The notes: generated from the letters alone by a model not told the origin. Shown: positions 1-8,847, counted from the first letter of the stretch. The stretch: 25,938 nucleotides of DNA from Bacillota bacterium (GCA_023409755.1 JAEYRA010000078.1:1-25938); one strand, 5' to 3'. Program-made: numbers and translations.

Positions 1-878
1 CCGATGTGGGCGGAGGGGTGAGCGCGGCAGCGGCACGGCGGACGGGGTTGCGCCCCGGCACACCAGTGGTGCTGGGCGGTGGCGACCAACCTATGCAGGC
101 GTTGGGAAACGGCGTCATTGGCCCGGGAACGCTGACGTCCACCATTGGTACGGCCGGGCAGGTGTTCCTGCCCCTGGAGCGGAGCCGCCCCGCAGGCGAC
201 CTGCGCACCCACACCTTCTGCGGGCTGGAGCGGGGCATGACCTATGCCATGGGGGCCATCCTCAGTGCCGGGGTGTGCCTGAAGTGGCTCAATGGCCGCG
301 TGCTGGGGTACGGCAGCTTTGAGGAGTTGGACAGGGAGGCTGCTGCGGTGCCCGTTGGCTGCCATGACTTGCTCTTCCTGCCCTATTTAAGCGGTGACCG
401 AGTGCCCTTTGGCGCCTACCGGCTGAAGGCGTCGTTCGTGGGGCTGACGCTGCAGCACGACCGGGCGGCCATGGCCCGCACCGTGCTGGAGGGCGTCGTC
501 CTTGCCATGCGTGCCAAGCTTGACACCCTGCTGACCGTGGAGCCGGTGGGGAGGGTCATCGCCTCCGGCGGCGGGGCGGGTAGCGCCCTGTGGCGGCAGA
601 TTCAGGCCGATGTCTATGGGCGGGAGCTTTACCGCACGGCCATGAGCGAACAGGCCGGCGTAGGCGCTGCAATGACCGCCGGCGTGGGCGTTGGGGTCTA
701 TGGCTCCTACCAGCAGGCTTGTGACACCGTGGTGCGGCTGGATGACCGGCCAGTGGAGCCCAATCCGACGATGGCAGCGCGGTATCAGGAGCTGTTTATA
801 CGCTTTCAAGAGGCGGTGCGCCGCAGCGCCATCGGTGACGATGGCAGGGCGGTGGACGTGCCGCGAGAGGTGCAGTGA
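1..878 (+). CDS. xylB: FGGY-family carbohydrate kinase, xylulokinase-like (C-terminal part)
   Basis: The window cuts into this gene; the reading frame is open from base 3, giving about 291 C-terminal residues, so roughly the first 200 of a usual ~500-residue kinase are missing. The visible part is the second ASKHA lobe of FGGY kinases: a GGGDQPMQALGNG segment followed by TSTIGTAGQVF (the phosphate-2/adenosine region), the THTFC stretch typical of xylulokinases, and ASGGGAGSALWRQIQAD near the end. The family phosphorylates pentuloses or related sugars with ATP in the cytoplasm. Its stop overlaps the start of the GH32 gene (ATGA), so the two are translationally coupled. Substrate is inferred from the xylulokinase-like signature; with a glycosidase partner it could act on another ketose. 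Confidence 0.82.
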   Translation, partial: DVGGGVSAAAARRTGLRPGTPVVLGGGDQPMQALGNGVIGPGTLTSTIGTAGQVFLPLERSRPAGDLRTHTFCGLERGMTYAMGAILSAGVCLKWLNGRVLGYGSFEELDREAAAVPVGCHDLLFLPYLSGDRVPFGAYRLKASFVGLTLQHDRAAMARTVLEGVVLAMRAKLDTLLTVEPVGRVIASGGGAGSALWRQIQADVYGRELYRTAMSEQAGVGAAMTAGVGVGVYGSYQQACDTVVRLDDRPVEPNPTMAARYQELFIRFQEAVRRSAIGDDGRAVDVPREVQ

Positions 879-2746
879 TGGAACCATGGACGACGGACAG
901 GATCGATCAGCCGCGCCATACCCTGCTGGCGGCCTTGCAGCCGGGCGAGGGGTGCTGCTTGCGTTTGCGGATTCCTGCGGATGCAGGCAGCGAGGAGCTG
1001 CTGCGCTGTGGGCAGCCCGAGCGCCCGGTGTTCACCCTTCAGCGACGGGTGGAAGAAGGTATTTCGCGGCTGGCGTTCACCTTCTGGACCGATGGACAGC
1101 TGGAGCCTTTTGTATTGACCGCGCCGTGGCCGATGGGGCAGCACACCGCTGACGTGGCCATTTGGCTCACCGACGTGCGCGCCTGCCTGCTGGTGGATGG
1201 CGTGCTGACCGACGAGGAATGGCCGCTGGGCTCCGTGGCGTGGGCGACGGACGCTGAGCTGGAGAGCCTGTCGGGTATCGGCGTAGAGGTCACAACGCTC
1301 ACGGCGGCGGAATGCGCCGCGCTGCCAGTGCCCGATAGCCTGCCCGAGCCAGGCGGTGCGCTGCAGTACTGGCGGCCCGCCGGCTACAACACCGGCGTGG
1401 GTGACTGTATGCCCTTTTGGCACAATGGGGCGTTCCATCTCTTCTACCTCTTCGACCGCCGCCAGCACCGCAGTAAGCATGGCTTCGGCGCGCACCAGTG
1501 GGCTCATACCTCCACGAGGGATCTTGTGCACTGGCAGCATCACGAGCGGGCCATTCCCATCACCGCCCAGTGGGAGGGATCGATCTGTACCGGGTCGGTG
1601 TTCTTCCACGACGGGGTGTACTATGGCTTCTATTCCGCCCGTATGACCGATCGGAGCCCCGCCCCACTGACGGCAGTGACCAGCACCGACGGCATACACT
1701 TTGAAAAGCAACCGCCGCTGTGCCGCTTGACCGCGCCATACGACGGCCCCTCTGCCCGCGACCCGGTGGTGTTTCAGGACGACAAAGGGCTCTTCCACAT
1801 GCTGGTGACGACCTCCCTGGTCGATGTTCCGCTATCTGGGCGGGGCGGCTGCCTGGCCCACCTGACGTCGTCAGATCTGCGGCAGTGGGAGCAGCATGAA
1901 CCATTCCTCGTGCCCGGCTACACCGACCAGCCCGAGTGCGCCGATTACTTCCATTGGCGTGGCTGGTACTATTTGGTGTTCAGCAACAATGGTATCGCCC
2001 GGTACCGGTTCTCCCGTCAACCCTTTGGGCCTTGGCGGCAGCCGGCCGACGATCTGCTCAACTGCCCCAGCATCGGCGTGCCCAAGACGGCGGCCTTTGC
2101 CGGTGACCGGCGACTGAGCGTCGGATTCCTGCGCGAGGGTGGCGGCTATGGCGGCATCGCTGTGTTTCGGGAGCTCATCCAACGCCCTGATGGCACGCTT
2201 GGCACAGCCTTTGTGCCGGAGATGACCCCTGCAGGCCGGCTGGTTCCCGTGGCAGCAAAGACGCTGACTGACGGCGTGGCCCTGAACGGTGACCTGATTG
2301 TGCTCGATGGCACACAGGGCTTCGCGGCGGCGGCGCTGACGGCCTTGCCCCGGCGTAAGCGTATCACTCTGCTGGCCCAGTGTGAGGAAGGAACCGGCGC
2401 CTTTGGCCTCTGTCTGAAGAGCGATGAACGATATGGCTGCGGCACCGAGCTGCGGCTGGAGCCTGCGCTGCGGCGGGTGGGCTTCCGCCCCTGGAACGGC
2501 CACTCCCTGGCGAGTGACCATCACCGGCTGCTGGAAGCGGTTGAGGACCTGAACGGCGAAGTGTCCATCGACGTTGTGGTGGACGACGAATGGATCGACG
2601 TTTGCATCGGTGGACAGCGCACCCTCATCGTGCAGGACCCCCAGAAGGACACCCCGACCGTCTGCCTCTTTGCCCACGGAGCCCATGTGTCCTTCCGGGC
2701 CATCCAGGTGCAGGCTTTAGGGGCAGAGGAGGAGACGGGCGGCTGA
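878..2746 (+). CDS. GH32-family glycoside hydrolase (levanase/sucrose-6-phosphate hydrolase-like)
   Basis: Predicted 622-residue enzyme that hydrolyses beta-fructosides or a related glycoside. The start is ATG 878, overlapping the kinase stop, with GAGAGG about 7 bases upstream; GTG 875 is possible but less well spaced. The five-bladed propeller begins near residue 165. VGDCMPF (Asp176) stands where the GH32 nucleophile motif WMNDPNG normally sits, ARDPVVF (Asp295) is the transition-state RDP motif, and QPECADYF (Glu353) is the EC acid/base motif. About 165 residues precede the propeller and a C-terminal beta-sandwich follows from ~430. No signal peptide is seen, so the enzyme is probably cytoplasmic. 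The altered nucleophile motif places it in the uncharacterised GH32 subgroup rather than with classical invertases, so substrate is open. Confidence 0.8.
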   Translation: MEPWTTDRIDQPRHTLLAALQPGEGCCLRLRIPADAGSEELLRCGQPERPVFTLQRRVEEGISRLAFTFWTDGQLEPFVLTAPWPMGQHTADVAIWLTDVRACLLVDGVLTDEEWPLGSVAWATDAELESLSGIGVEVTTLTAAECAALPVPDSLPEPGGALQYWRPAGYNTGVGDCMPFWHNGAFHLFYLFDRRQHRSKHGFGAHQWAHTSTRDLVHWQHHERAIPITAQWEGSICTGSVFFHDGVYYGFYSARMTDRSPAPLTAVTSTDGIHFEKQPPLCRLTAPYDGPSARDPVVFQDDKGLFHMLVTTSLVDVPLSGRGGCLAHLTSSDLRQWEQHEPFLVPGYTDQPECADYFHWRGWYYLVFSNNGIARYRFSRQPFGPWRQPADDLLNCPSIGVPKTAAFAGDRRLSVGFLREGGGYGGIAVFRELIQRPDGTLGTAFVPEMTPAGRLVPVAAKTLTDGVALNGDLIVLDGTQGFAAAALTALPRRKRITLLAQCEEGTGAFGLCLKSDERYGCGTELRLEPALRRVGFRPWNGHSLASDHHRLLEAVEDLNGEVSIDVVVDDEWIDVCIGGQRTLIVQDPQKDTPTVCLFAHGAHVSFRAIQVQALGAEEETGG

Positions 2747-2771
2747 CAAGCCAAGCGTATCCCGCGATGTG

Positions 2772-2812
2772 AAACGGCGCACATCCCATGGAGGATGTGC
2801 GCCGTTTGTTTG
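2772..2812 (+). terminator. Rho-independent-type terminator after the GH32 gene
   Basis: A perfect 15-bp inverted repeat (arms 2772-2786 and 2793-2807, AAACGGCGCACATCC and its complement) with a 6-base loop is followed by GTTTG, a short T-rich stretch. It starts 26 bases after the GH32 stop and probably ends the kinase-GH32 transcript. Confidence 0.75.
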
Positions 2813-3006
2813 CCCTGTTGCCAAGCAACTGTTTGAGCCAGCAACATGCCTGTGCGCATATCCCATTGCCCCGAGCTGTACCAAATTCAGTGTTTGTAAT
2901 CACCGTTTTTGGCCTTAATCGGTGGTTCCGGCGTTGTTTTCCTGCACGATCTCCGATATCCGAAGCCTTAACCCGCAGGGACGCCGTTTGACGTTGGTAC
3001 CGTCCG
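2813..3006. other. Non-coding gap between terminator and KimA-like gene promoter
   Basis: No supported gene is seen here. The short open frames on either strand lack a ribosome binding site and one starts inside the terminator. A weak hairpin (CACCG/CGGTG, about 2911-2934) is the only local structure. The ydaO-type c-di-AMP riboswitch that precedes kimA in Bacillus was looked for by its conserved purine-rich core and was not recognisable. Confidence 0.5.
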
Positions 3007-3034
3007 TTGCCGATTCATGGGTTCCAGATATAAT
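3007..3034 (+). promoter_or_regulatory. Sigma-A promoter for the KimA-like permease gene
   Basis: TTGCCG (3007-3012), a 16-base spacer and a consensus TATAAT (3029-3034). Transcription should begin near 3041, leaving a leader of about 47 bases before ATG 3088. Confidence 0.6.
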
Positions 3035-3087
3035 GAAACCTTGCTATTTCGGTTGCATGCCTGCAACGCGGGCAAAAGGAAAGGGAC

Positions 3088-4989
3088 ATGGGAGAGAAGA
3101 TCAAACAACTGCTGATTGGACGCCCTCTGCGCAACGAAGCGTTGGCCGAGGAGAAGTTCGGTGTACTCTGGGGGCTGCCTATCTTGTCCAGCGACGCCAT
3201 TTCATCGGTGGCTTACGCGGGCGAACAGATACTGCTGGTGCTGTTGCCGGTGTTTTATGCTCTGGCGTACCATCAGATGATTTGGGTCATCGGGGCCATC
3301 GTTGGCCTTCTGGCGATCATTGTTTTGAGTTACCGGCAAACCATCGACGCCTACCCCAATGGGGGTGGTGCGTACATCGTGGCCAAAGACAACCTGGGGA
3401 CGGTGCCGGGCGTGGTTGCCGGGGCCGCCCTGGCGGTGGACTATATATTGACCGTGGCAGTCAGTGTGTCGTCCGGCGTGGAGCAGATCGCCACGGCATT
3501 CCCGGCCCTGGAACACTATGTGACGCCGGTTTGTGTGGCCATCATGCTGCTGCTGATGCTGGGGAACCTTCGCGGCATTCGGGAGTCGTCGCGTATCTTT
3601 GGCCTGCCGACCTATCTTTTCCTCGCGGGGATGTTGGCGATGTTTGCCGTTGGCGGGTGGAAGCTGGCCCATGGCACCGCATCGGTCAACCCCATGCCCC
3701 AGCCCGATGGGGCTGCGCTGTCGGCCATGGGCGCTATGACCGGCCCCATGATGCTGGTGATGCTGCTCAAGGCATTCTCCAATGGCTGTACGGCATTGAC
3801 GGGCGTAGAGGCCGTCAGCAACGCGGTTCCGGTCTTTCGCGACCCCAGCCAGCGCAACGCCAAACGAGTCCTGCTTCTGTTGGCGTTCTGTGTGGTTGGC
3901 ACACTGGCGGGCACTACGGTGCTTGCGGCCAATTATCACGTCGTGGTGGGTGGGGAGAACCCCCAGGCGGTCATCGTGCAGCTGGCGCGCATCACCTTTG
4001 GCGGCGGCACCATTGCGTACTATTATGTGGTTGCCATGACGTTCACCATACTGGTGCTGGCGGCCAACACCGCGTACTCGGGCCTGCCCCTGCTGCTGAG
4101 CCTGATCTCTGCCAATGGGTATGCGCCGCGGCAGTTGAGCCGGCGAGGTGACCGGCTGAGCTACTCCAACGGCATCATGCTGCTGACGGCGGCGGCAATT
4201 CTGCTGGTCATCGTGTTCAATGCCCAGGTGGAATCGCTCATCGGCCTTTACGCCATTGGCGTGTTCATCTCGTTCACACTGTCGCAGTTTGGCATGCTGC
4301 GGCACTGGTTCCGGCTGCGCGGGCCCCATTGGCACTGGAAGGCGGCCGTCAACGGGTTTGGCGCGCTGCTGACGGCGGTCGTTGTTCTCATCATTGCGGT
4401 GTTCAAGTTTACCGATGGCGCTTGGATTGTGGTCGTGCTCATTCCGCTGTTGGTGTGGCTGATGCTGCGCACCAAACGTCACTACCTGGCGGTGGCCAAC
4501 CAACTGCGCCTCAATGACATCCCCGCTGCGGGCAAGACGCTTCTGAAGAATCCCTACCGCACCCGTATCATCGTGCCGATGGCCAGCGTCAACCGCGCCA
4601 GCGTCCGAGCGCTGCGGTATGCCTGCACCATCAGTGCGAATGTCACCGCATTCAGCGTGGCGCTGGACGAAGCCGAGGCCGAACACCTGCAGGAACGTTG
4701 GAACCTGGTGCACACCGACATCCCCTATGTCGTGCGGGTGTCACCCACGCGGCGTGTGACCCGTACCCTGCTCGAGTACATTGAGTCCGCCGAGTACGAG
4801 CGCCGGCCCGGCGACGTCATCACCGTCGTGCTGCCCCAGTTCATGGTGCACCGCTGGTGGCACCGGCTCTTGCACAACCACACCCGCACCACGGTGGAGC
4901 GCCATCTGCTGCACCACAAGCACATCGTCGTCGCCGTCATGCCCTTCCAACTCAAGGACGACGACGCAGGCATCGCTCTGGGTGACTAA
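3088..4989 (+). CDS. APC-family permease, KimA-like potassium/proton symporter
   Basis: Predicted 633-residue inner-membrane transporter. The N-terminus closely resembles Bacillus KimA (YdaO): a LLIGRPLRNEALAEE-like cytosolic lead followed by PILSSDAISSVAYAGEQ (residues 31-47), the unwound TM1 substrate/ion site of this group. About twelve hydrophobic segments follow up to ~residue 470, then a soluble cytoplasmic domain of ~160 residues as in KimA. KimA takes up potassium with protons; the usual length (~607) fits. AAAGGAAAGGG lies just before ATG 3088. The gene has its own promoter and is followed 70 bases later by a sensor kinase with a separate promoter. An amino-acid permease role cannot be excluded, but the TM1 motif favours KimA. 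Confidence 0.78.
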   Translation: MGEKIKQLLIGRPLRNEALAEEKFGVLWGLPILSSDAISSVAYAGEQILLVLLPVFYALAYHQMIWVIGAIVGLLAIIVLSYRQTIDAYPNGGGAYIVAKDNLGTVPGVVAGAALAVDYILTVAVSVSSGVEQIATAFPALEHYVTPVCVAIMLLLMLGNLRGIRESSRIFGLPTYLFLAGMLAMFAVGGWKLAHGTASVNPMPQPDGAALSAMGAMTGPMMLVMLLKAFSNGCTALTGVEAVSNAVPVFRDPSQRNAKRVLLLLAFCVVGTLAGTTVLAANYHVVVGGENPQAVIVQLARITFGGGTIAYYYVVAMTFTILVLAANTAYSGLPLLLSLISANGYAPRQLSRRGDRLSYSNGIMLLTAAAILLVIVFNAQVESLIGLYAIGVFISFTLSQFGMLRHWFRLRGPHWHWKAAVNGFGALLTAVVVLIIAVFKFTDGAWIVVVLIPLLVWLMLRTKRHYLAVANQLRLNDIPAAGKTLLKNPYRTRIIVPMASVNRASVRALRYACTISANVTAFSVALDEAEAEHLQERWNLVHTDIPYVVRVSPTRRVTRTLLEYIESAEYERRPGDVITVVLPQFMVHRWWHRLLHNHTRTTVERHLLHHKHIVVAVMPFQLKDDDAGIALGD

Positions 4990-5003
4990 CGCATGTCAGT
5001 CGA

Positions 5004-5031
5004 TTGACTTTGTGCCCAGTCGTCGTATACT
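5004..5031 (+). promoter_or_regulatory. Sigma-A promoter for the two-component operon
   Basis: TTGACT (5004-5009), 16-base spacer, TATACT (5026-5031). The AAGGAG at 5032-5037 lies at or before the expected start of transcription and is 22 bases from ATG 5060, so it is not the ribosome binding site; GGGGG at 5051-5055 is the better candidate. Confidence 0.75.
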
Positions 5032-5059
5032 AAGGAGCATCTTTTCAATCGGGGGCGCC

Positions 5060-6889
5060 ATGTTTCGTACGCTGCGGGGTAAGTTTACACTGGTTTACCT
5101 GGCTCTGGCGCTGCTGGCGGCCCTGGTTGGGTTGGCCGGTGTGTGGAATCTGCTGCGCTTGGAGCGGTCGGTCAACAACCTGATGACGGCCAACTACAGG
5201 AGCATCGACGTCGTGTACCACATGATGGAGGCCATCGAGCGGCAGGACAGCGCCGTTCTCCTCTACATTGGGGTGGAGGAGGAGCAGGGCATCGACTTGT
5301 TCTCCCAGAACCAGACCGAGTTTCTGCAGTGGCTGGATGTGGAGAGCGGCAATGTGACCGAAGACGGGGAGCGCGCGGTGCTCGATGGTCTCAGCAAGGA
5401 GTATGAGGAGTACGGCGGCACCCTTTACCACCTGCAGCAGTTGAGTGACGGGGCGGCCCGCAACGCCTATTACCTGAACACCACCCGGCCCCTCTTTGAG
5501 CGCATTAAGGATCAGTGCCGGCAGCTCGTGCAGATCAACGAAACGGCGATGTTCGCGGCCAAGCAGCGCACCACCGACGAGGTGGGGCGCTCCATGCTGG
5601 CGCTGCTGGGTGCTGCTCTGTTGGCGTTGGTCGGGGGCTTTGCCATGTCGCATTTCTTTATCCAGCGGTTCCTCAGGCCCATCGGGCTGCTGGCCCAGCG
5701 CATGGCCCAGGTGCGAGAGGGCAGCTGGGACCTGCGGATGGAAGCGGGGCCTAACGACGAAACGGGGCGGCTCATTCTGGAGTTCAACGACATGACGCGC
5801 CGCCTGCAGGATTATGAGCGCAGCAGCATGGGCACGCTGCTTGGCGAGCGCAATCGGTCCTTGGCCATCGTGCAGAGCATCCACGATCCCTTGCTGGTGC
5901 TGGATGCCAGCTGGCGCATCCAGCTTGCCAACGAGGCCTTCCTGCAGGCTTTCTCGTTGCCCCGGGGGGATGGGGTGACGGGCCGCCACTTTCTGGAGGT
6001 CATCCACGACGGTGCGCTTTTTGCCCAGTTGGAGGAGCAGGCCGCCCGTGCCGACGTTGGTGAGCGGGAGACGGCGATTCACCGCGTAGGCGAGCGGTAC
6101 TACAACCTCTCGGTGACGCGCCTGCACAACGGCGACGGCAACACCGGCACCATCGCCGTACTCCATGACATTACGGAGCTCAAAGAACTGGAGCGGGTAC
6201 GCACCGATTTTCTGGCTTCCATCTCCCACGAGTTCAAGACGCCGCTGACGTCCATTCTCATGGCGTCCAGCCTGCTGAAGGAAGGTGGGCTGGGTGCACT
6301 CAGTGCCGACCAGGCCCAGGCCATTGAAACGGTGGGCGAGGATGGCGAACGGCTCCTCAATCTGGTCAACGACCTGTTGGAGCTCATGCGGATGGAATCG
6401 GGCCGGGAGGTCTACCGCATGGAGCGCTGTTCGCTTGTGCAAATTGTGCGCGCCGCCGTCGATTCCTTCCGGGAGACCGCGCGTCGCCGTGCCATCGGGC
6501 TGGACTGCTCGGTGCCGGAGACTCTGCCGCCCGTGCATGCGGATTGCGAGAAGATCACCTGGGTGCTCAACAATCTCATCAGCAACGCACTGACCTACTC
6601 CAGTGAGGGTGGTGCCATCGCCGTGACGGCCCGGCCGGAAGGGCTGTTTGTGAGCGTCAGCGTGCGCGATACGGGCATTGGCATCGCGCCGCAGCACCTG
6701 GAACGCATCTTTGACCGCTTTGTCCATGGCGGGGCGGAGGACATTGAGGTGCGTGGCACCGGGCTGGGGCTTTCGGTGGCACGCCAGATTGTGCGCGACC
6801 ATGGCGGGGACATCACCGTCACCTCGCAGGAGGGCGTGGGAAGCACGTTCACCTTCACCTTGCCAGTGGAGGAGGGAGGACGGCCATGA
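5060..6889 (+). CDS. Membrane sensor histidine kinase, KinB-like (4-helix sensor, HAMP, PAS, HisKA, HATPase)
   Basis: Predicted 609-residue kinase. ATG 5060 is chosen because it directly precedes the first membrane helix (residues 8-32) and follows the promoter at 5004-5031; a longer in-frame extension reads into the permease gene. The outside region (33-178) is a helical bundle with the ERQDSAVLLYI segment seen in KinB-type sensors. TM2 is 179-201, HAMP ~202-255, PAS ~262-375, HisKA ~376-445 with phospho-acceptor His390 in SISHEFKTPL, then the ATPase with N-box NNLISNA (504-510), DTGIG (537-541) and GTGLG (566-570). All catalytic motifs are intact. It overlaps the response regulator by 4 bases and should phosphorylate it. 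The ligand is unknown; the upstream KimA-like gene makes ionic or envelope stress a guess only. Confidence 0.92.
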   Translation: MFRTLRGKFTLVYLALALLAALVGLAGVWNLLRLERSVNNLMTANYRSIDVVYHMMEAIERQDSAVLLYIGVEEEQGIDLFSQNQTEFLQWLDVESGNVTEDGERAVLDGLSKEYEEYGGTLYHLQQLSDGAARNAYYLNTTRPLFERIKDQCRQLVQINETAMFAAKQRTTDEVGRSMLALLGAALLALVGGFAMSHFFIQRFLRPIGLLAQRMAQVREGSWDLRMEAGPNDETGRLILEFNDMTRRLQDYERSSMGTLLGERNRSLAIVQSIHDPLLVLDASWRIQLANEAFLQAFSLPRGDGVTGRHFLEVIHDGALFAQLEEQAARADVGERETAIHRVGERYYNLSVTRLHNGDGNTGTIAVLHDITELKELERVRTDFLASISHEFKTPLTSILMASSLLKEGGLGALSADQAQAIETVGEDGERLLNLVNDLLELMRMESGREVYRMERCSLVQIVRAAVDSFRETARRRAIGLDCSVPETLPPVHADCEKITWVLNNLISNALTYSSEGGAIAVTARPEGLFVSVSVRDTGIGIAPQHLERIFDRFVHGGAEDIEVRGTGLGLSVARQIVRDHGGDITVTSQEGVGSTFTFTLPVEEGGRP

Positions 6890-7473
6890 AGCGTGTGTTG
6901 GTGGCTGACGACACGAAGAACATTCGCCTGCTGGTGCGCAAGTGCCTGGAGATGGAGGGCTACGCCGTGGACGAGGCCGCTGACGGCCCCCAGGCGCTGG
7001 AGATGCTGCGTTCCGGCGGGTATCACCTTGCTTTTCTGGATATCAAGATGCCTGTACTCAGCGGCACCGAGGTGCTGCGCACCATCCGCGCCCAGGGGGT
7101 ACGCACGCCGGTCATCATCATCACCGCCTACGCCACTGTGAAGAATGCGGTGGAGTGCACCCAGTTGGGGGCCGTGGCCTATCTGCATAAGCCCTTCACC
7201 GCCGACAAGCTGCGGGCCGTGCTGGCCGAAGCGCTGCCGGCGGACCATGCCCAGGCCGCCCGCCGGCTGCTGCGGGAGGGCAAACCCCAGGAGGCACTGC
7301 CGGAACTGCGCAAGGCGCTGGGGGAGTCGCCGTTGGATGCGGGCGTTTACCGTCTGCTGGCCGTGGCCAGCGCACGGTCTGGCAACCGTGAGGACGCGGA
7401 GAAGTATCTGCGGCTGGCCCACACGTTGGAGCCGGACAAGGTACCGCCGCCTGCCGACCCAACGGGCAGCTGA
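6886..7473 (+). CDS. Response regulator with receiver domain and TPR-like C-terminal helices
   Basis: Predicted 195-residue protein starting at ATG 6886 inside the kinase stop (ATGA), with GGAGGGAGG upstream. Residues 1-118 form a complete receiver domain: acidic pair Asp8-Asp9, phospho-acceptor Asp52 in LDIKMP, Thr80 and Lys102 in HKPF. Residues ~120-185 are helical and alanine/leucine-rich with two repeat-like units (QAARRLLREGKPQEALPELRKAL and a similar following unit), resembling tetratricopeptide repeats. There is no winged-helix, Fis, GGDEF or other catalytic output, so the phosphorylated protein probably works by protein-protein contact. The pair with the upstream kinase is clear from the overlap; the partner of the TPR-like tail is unknown. 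Confidence 0.9.
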   Translation: MKRVLVADDTKNIRLLVRKCLEMEGYAVDEAADGPQALEMLRSGGYHLAFLDIKMPVLSGTEVLRTIRAQGVRTPVIIITAYATVKNAVECTQLGAVAYLHKPFTADKLRAVLAEALPADHAQAARRLLREGKPQEALPELRKALGESPLDAGVYRLLAVASARSGNREDAEKYLRLAHTLEPDKVPPPADPTGS

Positions 7474-7502
7474 TGGGGGATGCCGCTTCCGGCAAGGAAA
7501 CA

Positions 7503-7534
7503 AAAACCGGCAGTCGTGTGGCTGCCGGTTTTTT
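7503..7534. terminator. Bidirectional Rho-independent terminator
   Basis: AAAACCGGCAG (7503-7513) and CTGCCGGTTTT (7522-7532) form an 11-bp stem with an 8-base loop; six T follow on the plus strand and five A precede on the left, so it works for both the response-regulator gene and the convergent amidohydrolase gene. Confidence 0.88.
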
Positions 7535-7562
7535 GCGTTCGCGAGGGGTTGTGTTCGGGGCA

Positions 7563-8792
7563 CTAGCCCATGTAGGGGCAGGTCCAGTAGGCTTCGGGGG
7601 CGTTCTGCCACTCCGGCAGGCCCAGGCCGCCGGCGTTGTAGGCTACTTTGCCGCCGCAGATGGTCGTCTGGCACTCCAGCTTCCGGTCGCCACGGATGAT
7701 CGCCTTGCCGCAGTCCACGTAGTTGAACTCGCCGTGCAGCACGCGCAGCACCGCCACGTCGGCGGTTGCACCCACCGAGAGGGTACCAAGGTCACTGCGG
7801 TTGATGGCCTTCGCCGGTGCGGAGGTCACGCGGGCCACCACGTCCTGCAGGCTCATGCCCATGTTGAGGTACTTGGACATCATCTGCAGGTTGTCAAGCC
7901 CCGCGTACAGCAGGCTGCTGAAGTGGATGTCGGTGGAAATGGTGTCGGGCGCAAAGCCATCGTCCAGCGCGCGCTTGGCATTGCGGAACCAGAAGCTGGC
8001 ACCGCCGTGCCCCACGTCGAAGAGCACACCATTCTCCCGCGCCTTCCACATGTGGTCATACACCTTGCCGTTTTCATCCACCGTGGGGAACTGCTGGGCG
8101 AACACATGGGTGTGGATGTCGCCCGGGCGCAGGTGCTCCAGAATCATTTCGGCATAGGGGCTTTGGGGCCGATTGGGCTGGAAGTCAATCATCGCCGGAA
8201 GCCCCGCCAACACGCCAGCTTCCACCGCGCGGTCCACCGAGGCCCAGGGGTAGTGCACTTCGTCAAAGGGCTTGCCGCCGCCCCAGTAATGGGCGCACTT
8301 GATGCCCACGATGACGTCGGGGTAGGCCTTGGCTACCGCCGCCACCACCTGGGGCTGCATTTCCTTGGGGTTCTGCTCGGTGCGCATGTCAATCATGCCG
8401 CCGGAAGCAATGTTCAGGAACGCAAGTACACGCACGGTGGAGGTGTCGATGATGTGCTCCTTGAAGAACAGAAAGTCACGCCAGCCGGTGGTGCCGGCAT
8501 CCACGGTTGTGGTAACGCCGGAGCGCAGCAGGTGAACGTCGCAGTCGATGGCCGACAGGGAGTGAGGTCCCTTGGGCAGCATGGGGTACAGGTGGGTGTG
8601 CATGTCGATGATGCCCGGGGTGACCACGCAGCCCTTGGCGTCCATCACCGTCTTGGCATTCTCTGCCGGGAGGTTCTGCCCCACCGCGGCAATGTGCCCA
8701 TCCACAATGGCGACGTCCATGATCGAGTCCACATTGTTCGCCGGGTCGATGACATGCCCGCCCTGTAACAACAGATCGTACTGAGAGTTCAT
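7563..8792 (-). CDS. Amidohydrolase/deacetylase-family metallohydrolase
   Basis: Predicted 409-residue cytoplasmic enzyme of the amidohydrolase superfamily, near dihydroorotases and N-acyl-amino-acid/acetyl-hydroxyacid deacetylases. ATG 8792 is chosen over a longer frame because AAAGGAAG precedes it and the protein then begins with the usual small beta domain (YDLLLQGGHVIDP). Metal-site motifs: His65-Thr-His67 in GIIDMHTHLYP, candidate carbamylated Lys165 in VGIKCAH, His227/His229 in GDIHTHVF, Asp288 in ISTDIHF. The strand-5 His expected in the superfamily is replaced: the segment reads PAMIDFQPNRP. It has its own promoter with an overlapping GntR-type operator. Physiological substrate unknown; removal of an acyl or other amide group is the general expectation. 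Confidence 0.82.
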   Translation of the reverse strand: MNSQYDLLLQGGHVIDPANNVDSIMDVAIVDGHIAAVGQNLPAENAKTVMDAKGCVVTPGIIDMHTHLYPMLPKGPHSLSAIDCDVHLLRSGVTTTVDAGTTGWRDFLFFKEHIIDTSTVRVLAFLNIASGGMIDMRTEQNPKEMQPQVVAAVAKAYPDVIVGIKCAHYWGGGKPFDEVHYPWASVDRAVEAGVLAGLPAMIDFQPNRPQSPYAEMILEHLRPGDIHTHVFAQQFPTVDENGKVYDHMWKARENGVLFDVGHGGASFWFRNAKRALDDGFAPDTISTDIHFSSLLYAGLDNLQMMSKYLNMGMSLQDVVARVTSAPAKAINRSDLGTLSVGATADVAVLRVLHGEFNYVDCGKAIIRGDRKLECQTTICGGKVAYNAGGLGLPEWQNAPEAYWTCPYMG

Positions 8793-8847
8793 GGCTGTCT
8801 TCCTTTCGTCTTTAGGTTGCGCCGAAGGCTTGTGCCTCGCCGCCGAA

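Noticed and set aside
2813..3087. Possible ydaO-type c-di-AMP riboswitch before the KimA-like gene
   Set aside because: The conserved purine-rich core and paired elements could not be recognised; a normal sigma-A promoter lies only ~50 bases before the start codon.
2922..4151. Plus-strand open frame overlapping the KimA-like gene in another frame
   Set aside because: Low-complexity Gly/Arg/His-rich translation without domains; the permease frame is strongly supported.
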